Below are positions 21,442-21,507 of a stretch of 21,507 nucleotides of DNA, one piece after another (position 1 is the first letter of the stretch; the number at the start of each line of letters is the position of its first letter). The stretch comes from E44-bin32 sp041573795 (GTDB lineage: Bacteria; Chloroflexota; Anaerolineae; Anaerolineales; E44-bin32): assembly GCA_041573795.1 (NCBI GenBank), contig JBFFQB010000056.1, positions 1 to 21,507 on the forward strand. Direction: 5' to 3'. Below the pieces are notes generated by a model that worked only from the letters and a program-made list of their open reading frames with translations, was not told where the DNA came from and searched no databases. A program made the translations under genes and the position numbers.

Positions 21442-21507
21442 CTATCCACCCACAAGCTCACCAAATACGACGATGCGTTGATTGTCTATCAGATAGGGGT
21501 AGCAAGA
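21442..21507 (-). CDS. Possible C-terminal fragment of an unidentified gene (partial)
   Basis: One minus-strand frame from the window edge reads SCYPYLIDNQRIVVFGELVGG and stops at TAG (21444-21442). The alternation of hydrophobic residues and turns looks protein-like, and the other two minus-strand frames close within a few to about fifteen codons. At 21 residues this may be chance, and no family is recognised. If real, the gene would be upstream of and on the same strand as the cyclase-like sensor. Confidence 0.25.
   Translation of the reverse strand, partial: SCYPYLIDNQRIVVFGELVGG

Overview
The window is about 21.5 kb of bacterial chromosome with roughly balanced base composition. Gene order and protein style suggest Chloroflexota (Anaerolineae-like): an FMN riboswitch in front of a RibX/RibY-type ABC importer, exported proteins with Thr/Pro-rich linkers, a VIT/VWA protein, and several start codons that sit almost directly on a -10 box. 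That assignment is inference; no rRNA or other marker gene is present. I see no tRNA, CRISPR array, insertion sequence or phage gene.

Layout. (1) 1-1728, minus: tsaE-tsaB-rimI joined by ATGA stop/start overlaps, then the first codons of a further gene that looks like a family-4 uracil-DNA glycosylase. (2) 1814-3528, plus: a metallophosphoesterase with an apparently leaderless promoter, then a DUF4349-type lipoprotein. A perfect 26-bp palindrome closes this region. (3) 3615-6466, minus: an FMN riboswitch with terminator leads into permease, substrate-binding lipoprotein and ATPase, a predicted riboflavin importer. (4) 6577-12707: a divergent phosphate locus, with pstB1-phoU on the minus strand and pstS-pstC-pstA-pstB2 plus a lipoprotein esterase on the plus strand. 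(5) 12852-15401, minus: prfA-prmC-tsaC, with overlapping junctions. (6) 15566-17905, plus: a secreted VIT/VWA protein ending in a bidirectional terminator. (7) 17979-21231, minus: a membrane sensor with a degenerate class III cyclase domain, overlapping a Thr/Pro-linker exported protein with two related domains. The last 270 bases are mostly non-coding inverted repeats plus a possible fragment of another gene.

How the genes work together. TsaC, TsaB and TsaE cover three of the four proteins of bacterial t6A tRNA modification (TsaD is not here). RF1 and its methylase PrmC form the termination pair. The phosphate locus encodes a complete Pst importer plus the PhoU regulator.

The most interesting feature is in the phosphate locus. 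It has two different PstB ATPases whose departures from consensus are complementary: PstB1 has an altered signature motif (LSLGE) and PstB2 has lost the Q-loop glutamine. A PstB1/PstB2 heterodimer would have one canonical and one degenerate ATP site. Other points worth a second look are the FMN riboswitch followed by a second terminator-like hairpin over the ribX start, the cyclase domain lacking its metal-binding aspartates, and the recurring leaderless-type promoters.
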